Origin: JAVKBW01 sp964352715
GTDB taxonomy: Bacteria; Pseudomonadota; Alphaproteobacteria; UBA8366; Aestuariispiraceae
Direction: 5' to 3'
NCBI GenBank assembly: GCA_964352715.1
Contig: CAYGSU010000031.1
Coordinates: forward strand, 1 to 44,640
Length of the DNA stretch: 44,640 bases
Below are positions 41,328 to 44,640 of the stretch, piece after piece (positions within the stretch are counted from its first letter, which is position 1; the number at the start of each line of letters is the position of its first letter). Made by a program: the position numbers and the translations under genes. The notes beneath the pieces are model-generated. The model saw only the letters and a list, made by a program, of their open reading frames with translations, had not been told where the DNA came from and ran no database searches.

Positions 41328-43310
41328 TTACAGATTGCGGGCCAGATCGCGGCCCTCATAGATCGCCATCACCGCCAGACGCGGGGCAACCGCGTCGCCG
41401 ATGGCGTGGGCGGGTATCCCTGCCGCCTCCAGATCGTCGGCGAGCCAGCGCTCGCTGTCATTGGTTGTCGCGAGAACAAGGCTGTCGGCCTCGATCGTCG
41501 TTTTCGTCCCGTCGCGAAAATCGACGATGTCAGCCCGGTCGCCGTGCCAGGCGAGAATGGCGCTGTCCGAATATGTCACCACACCGTTTTCTTTCAGTTT
41601 CTTGCGCAGCGGCCAGTCGGTCGCTGTCCGTATCAGTTCCCAGGCGACCATCGCGAACCGGGTCACGATGGTAACCATACACCCCTGTTCGGAAAGGTAT
41701 AACGCCGTCCCGGCGCCATGCCAATGGCCAATATCGTCCAGCAGGATGACGTTCTTACCAAGGTGCGCGGCCTTGCCCATCACGTCCTCAACCGACCAGA
41801 CATTGCCGTTTTCGATGCCGGGCAGGGTTTCCAGATGCGGCAGGCCGCGCTGGAACCCGGTTTCGGTCGGCAGCGAGCCGGTGGCGACGATTACCTCGTC
41901 GGTGTCGAAGGCTTTCACGTCATCAGCATCGAGTGGGGTGTTGAGCCGGATATCGACCTGAAGCTTGCGTAGCTGGGTTTCGTACCAGTCGATCAGATCG
42001 AGGATCTGGCCTCGGCGCGGCTGTTCGCCGGCCAGCCTGAACCGCCCGCCCAGTTTCGGCCCGGCTTCCGCCAGCACGACCTGGTGGCCACGTTCGGCGG
42101 CGACGCGCGCCGCTTCCAGCCCGGCGGGGCCGCCACCGACGACCAGCACGCGTTTCGGCGCGGGTGACGGGGTGAAGCGGTCGCCGCCCCATTCGAATTC
42201 GCGGCCCGCGGACGGGTTGACCAGACAGGAAATCCAGTAGTCGCGGGCGCGTCTGCCCCAGCACATCTGGTTGCAGGAAAGGCAGGGGCGAATGTCTTCC
42301 GGCCGGCCGTCCTTCGCCTTGTTGCCCAGATGCGGATCGGCGATCTGTCCGCGCACGATGGAAACCATGTCGGCCTGCCCGGCGGCGATGGCGTAATCGG
42401 CGTTTTCCGGCGTGCGGATATGGCTTTCGGCCTGCACGGCGGCGTTTTTGACCACCTGCTTGATCGCCTCGGCATAGGGCACGCCCAGCTTGTCGGCATA
42501 CAGGGCCGTCGGCATCAGCGGGTAGAAATCGAAATAGCTGCCGGTGCCGCAGGTAACGTAGTCCATCAGCCCGCGTTCGTCGTGCCAGGCGAGAATTTCC
42601 TGCATCGTCTCGACCGACAGCGAGGCCTCGACTTCCGGGTGCAGGTTCACTGCCAGGCCGATGATGAAGTTTTCGCCGACGGCCTTGCGGATGCGGGTCA
42701 TCAGTTCCGCCGAGAAGCGCATGCGGTTTTCAAACGAGCCGCCCCAGGCATCATCCCGCGTGTTCGAGAACGGCGTCCAGAACTGGTCGATCAGGGCGTG
42801 ATAGGCGGCGAACAGCTCGACCCCGTCGAAGCCCGATTTCTGTGCCCGGATCGCGGCGGCGACGAAGGCGTCGAGAATTTCCTCGATCTCGGCTTCGGTC
42901 ATGGCGTGGCTGCCGTCGCTGTCATGGAACGACGGCTTGCCGGACGGCGACCAGTTCGGCGCATAGGAATTGTCGAAATCGCCATGCTGGCCGACATGAT
43001 ACAACTGGTGGATCATGGTCGTGTCATACGGCTTGCAGGCATCGGTAATCCGCCGGTAGCCGTCGATTACCTCATCCGTCGAATGCTTGACGTTACCCCT
43101 TGTCAGAACCGCAGTGCGATGTACCGGCACGGGTTCGACCACGATCATGCCCGCGCCACCTCTTGCGCGTTCTTCATAGTAGCCGCGATACCGGTCGCTC
43201 GGCAGACCTTCGGCCGACATGTTGGCGGTATGCGCGCCGAAGGTCAGCCGGTTCTTGTTCGTCCGGTGACGCAGCTTCAGCGGCTGAAACAGGTTGGGAA
43301 AGCTGGTCAT
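41328..43310 (-). CDS. OYE-type FMN/[4Fe-4S]/FAD oxidoreductase (dimethylamine dehydrogenase/DgcA-like)
   Basis: 660 aa from the ATG at 43310 (MTSFPNLFQPLKLRHRTNKN). The frame opens 11 codons earlier, but the barrel begins here. The Fe-S ligands are complete: Cys343, 346, 350 and 362 (C-x2-C-x3-C-x11-C). The FAD/NAD domain starts at VVGGGPAGLEAARV (about 390). The layout is that of trimethylamine/dimethylamine dehydrogenases and of DgcA used in dimethylglycine catabolism. It starts eight bases after the MttB-like gene upstream and ends 24 bases before the DMGDH-like gene, so one operon is likely. Confidence 0.9.
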   Translation of the reverse strand: MTSFPNLFQPLKLRHRTNKNRLTFGAHTANMSAEGLPSDRYRGYYEERARGGAGMIVVEPVPVHRTAVLTRGNVKHSTDEVIDGYRRITDACKPYDTTMIHQLYHVGQHGDFDNSYAPNWSPSGKPSFHDSDGSHAMTEAEIEEILDAFVAAAIRAQKSGFDGVELFAAYHALIDQFWTPFSNTRDDAWGGSFENRMRFSAELMTRIRKAVGENFIIGLAVNLHPEVEASLSVETMQEILAWHDERGLMDYVTCGTGSYFDFYPLMPTALYADKLGVPYAEAIKQVVKNAAVQAESHIRTPENADYAIAAGQADMVSIVRGQIADPHLGNKAKDGRPEDIRPCLSCNQMCWGRRARDYWISCLVNPSAGREFEWGGDRFTPSPAPKRVLVVGGGPAGLEAARVAAERGHQVVLAEAGPKLGGRFRLAGEQPRRGQILDLIDWYETQLRKLQVDIRLNTPLDADDVKAFDTDEVIVATGSLPTETGFQRGLPHLETLPGIENGNVWSVEDVMGKAAHLGKNVILLDDIGHWHGAGTALYLSEQGCMVTIVTRFAMVAWELIRTATDWPLRKKLKENGVVTYSDSAILAWHGDRADIVDFRDGTKTTIEADSLVLATTNDSERWLADDLEAAGIPAHAIGDAVAPRLAVMAIYEGRDLARNL

Positions 43311-43317
43311 CTTCAGA

Positions 43318-44640
43318 TCAGTACCAGGCATCCGCCATGGCATCTTTCTTTCTGGCCACGAAATCGGTCAGACCGTCCGCAATGCCGGGGTCGATGGCCG
43401 GCGTTTCATAGGCCGCCAGCGACGCTTTCCAGCGTTCATTGGCGCGCTGAATGGCATCCTTTCGTCCACCATCCCGCCATTGTTCGTATGAATTGGAATC
43501 CGAGATATCGGAATCGTAGAAGGCGGTCTGGTAGTTCGCCATCGTGTGGGCGCAGCCGAGAAAATGCTGGCCCGGCCCGCATTCGCGGAAAGCGTCCAGC
43601 GCCAGATCGTTGTCGCTGGTTCCGACACCCTTGGCGAAGACATGCATCATGCCGAGATGATCCTGGTCGATCATGAATTTCTCGTAGCCCATGGTCAGTC
43701 CGCCTTCCAGCCAGCCGGCGGCGTGCAGGATGAAGTTGGTACCGGCCAGTAAGGCAGGCATCAGACTGTCGGCGCTTTCCTGCGCAGCCTGGGCATCGGG
43801 CACTTTGGCGGAGGTGAGGGCGCCGCCGCTGCGGAACGGCACACCCAGCCGCCGCGCCAGCTGCCCGACAACAAACGTGCCGATGCCCGGTTCCGGCATG
43901 CCGAAGGTCGGCGCGCCGGACCGCAGCGACATCGAACTCAGGAACGTGCCGAAGATGCCGGGCGCGCCGGGTCGGACCAGTTGAATGAGAGCGATGCCGA
44001 CCATCGCTTCGGCCAGCGCCTGGGCGATTGCCCCGGCATTGGTCACCGGCCCCATCGCCCCACCAAGAATGAATGGCACAACAACAGTTGCCTGGTTGGC
44101 GGCGGCATAGGTGCGCAACACGCCGGACATCACCTCGTCATAGGTCAGCGGCGAATTGACGTTGATGTTGCCCATGATGACGCAGTTGTTCTCGACGGTT
44201 TCCTCGCCGAAGACGATGCGGCACATGTCGATGGAATCGGCCGACCGTTCCGGCGCGGTGACGCTGCCCATGATCGGCTTGTCGGAACAGGTCAGATGCG
44301 TATGCACCATGTCGAGATGCCGCTTGTTGACCGGAATTTCCACCGGCTCGCAGACCGTGCCGCCGGAATGGTGCAGCCACGGGCTCATGTAGGTCAGCTT
44401 CACGAAATTCCGAAAATCGTCGAGGCTGGCATAGCGCCGTCGTTCATCCATGTTGCGCACGAAGGGCGACCCGTAGGCCGGCGCGAAGACGGTGTTGTTG
44501 CCGCCGAGAACGACCGATTTCGCCGGATTGCGCGCAAGCTGGGTGAATTCCGACGGTGCAGTCTTCTGGACGATGGAGCGGACATGGCCGGGGTCGAACC
44601 GCACCCGGTCCCCGTCGACCGATGCGCCGGCGTCCTTCCA
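43318..44640 (-). CDS. MttB-family methyltransferase, second copy (5' end off window)
   Basis: At least 440 codons, open to the right edge (WKDAGASVDGDRVRFDPGHV). It has MttB barrel features such as LSSMSLRSGAPTFGMPEP and LHAAGWLEGGLTMGYEK, matching the first copy at 37326-38879 in motif order but clearly diverged, so a separate substrate or partner is likely. No internal stop, hence no pyrrolysine. It lies just upstream of the OYE/DgcA-like gene. Confidence 0.88.
   Translation of the reverse strand, partial: WKDAGASVDGDRVRFDPGHVRSIVQKTAPSEFTQLARNPAKSVVLGGNNTVFAPAYGSPFVRNMDERRRYASLDDFRNFVKLTYMSPWLHHSGGTVCEPVEIPVNKRHLDMVHTHLTCSDKPIMGSVTAPERSADSIDMCRIVFGEETVENNCVIMGNINVNSPLTYDEVMSGVLRTYAAANQATVVVPFILGGAMGPVTNAGAIAQALAEAMVGIALIQLVRPGAPGIFGTFLSSMSLRSGAPTFGMPEPGIGTFVVGQLARRLGVPFRSGGALTSAKVPDAQAAQESADSLMPALLAGTNFILHAAGWLEGGLTMGYEKFMIDQDHLGMMHVFAKGVGTSDNDLALDAFRECGPGQHFLGCAHTMANYQTAFYDSDISDSNSYEQWRDGGRKDAIQRANERWKASLAAYETPAIDPGIADGLTDFVARKKDAMADAWY

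Noticed and set aside
39612..41702. Long plus-strand frame opposite the DMGDH-like gene
   Set aside because: Antisense shadow caused by high GC and codon bias; no recognisable domain.
37326..44640. Pyrrolysine (in-frame UAG) in the MttB-like genes
   Set aside because: Both reading frames are uninterrupted over the visible parts, and no pyl genes are present in the window.

Overview
The window reads as a chromosomal segment of a GC-rich alphaproteobacterium, most like a Rhodospirillales-type lineage; the genus cannot be fixed from sequence alone. Pointers are a MipZ division ATPase, an AapJQMP/Bzt-type amino-acid transporter, a RibH2-type lumazine synthase behind an FMN riboswitch, paired NrdR boxes before nrdA, and class A RNase P RNA. 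No phage, transposase, CRISPR array, rRNA or tRNA was seen. The sequence is a draft scaffold. Each of the three 100-N gaps is flanked by the same 55 bases on both sides, so the gaps are very probably false joins of overlapping contigs, and about 465 positions are artificial.

Layout. 1-4.6 kb: end of a radical-SAM gene, a KefB-type antiporter, a DUF3291 protein, and an operon of a periplasmic PF03640 protein plus a membrane class III cyclase with a histidine-rich anchor and a [2Fe-2S] domain. 5-9.9 kb: HupE-like transporter, nrdAB, and a divergent SRAP (YedK) gene across a regulator-rich intergenic. 9.9-16.6 kb: TAXI binding protein, ketopantoate reductase, and the aapJQMP operon with several strong hairpins. 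16.6-17.5 kb: a small helical protein behind a very good sigma-54 promoter. 17.6-26.2 kb: glycosyltransferase, 2OG-Fe(II) oxygenase, J-domain and vWA proteins, DsbA-like protein, VanZ, MipZ, lipoprotein, TerB-J protein, amidase and rnpB. 26.2-30.6 kb: a GGCT-like gene, then galU, ugd and a phosphohexomutase (UDP-sugar and mannose-phosphate supply). 30.6-34.9 kb: gamma-butyrobetaine-hydroxylase-like enzyme, nitronate-monooxygenase-like enzyme, HAD phosphatase, FMN riboswitch with ribH2, and a ParDE module.

34.95-44.64 kb is one minus-strand catabolic block: two MttB-family methyltransferases (one running off the window), two Old-Yellow-Enzyme-type flavoprotein demethylases and a dimethylglycine/sarcosine-dehydrogenase-like protein. 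Together they suggest stepwise demethylation of a methylated amine or betaine whose identity the sequence does not give. The GBBH-like gene at 30.6 kb fits the same quaternary-amine theme. This block, the redox-sensing cyclase operon and the sigma-54-driven small gene are the parts most likely to repay follow-up.
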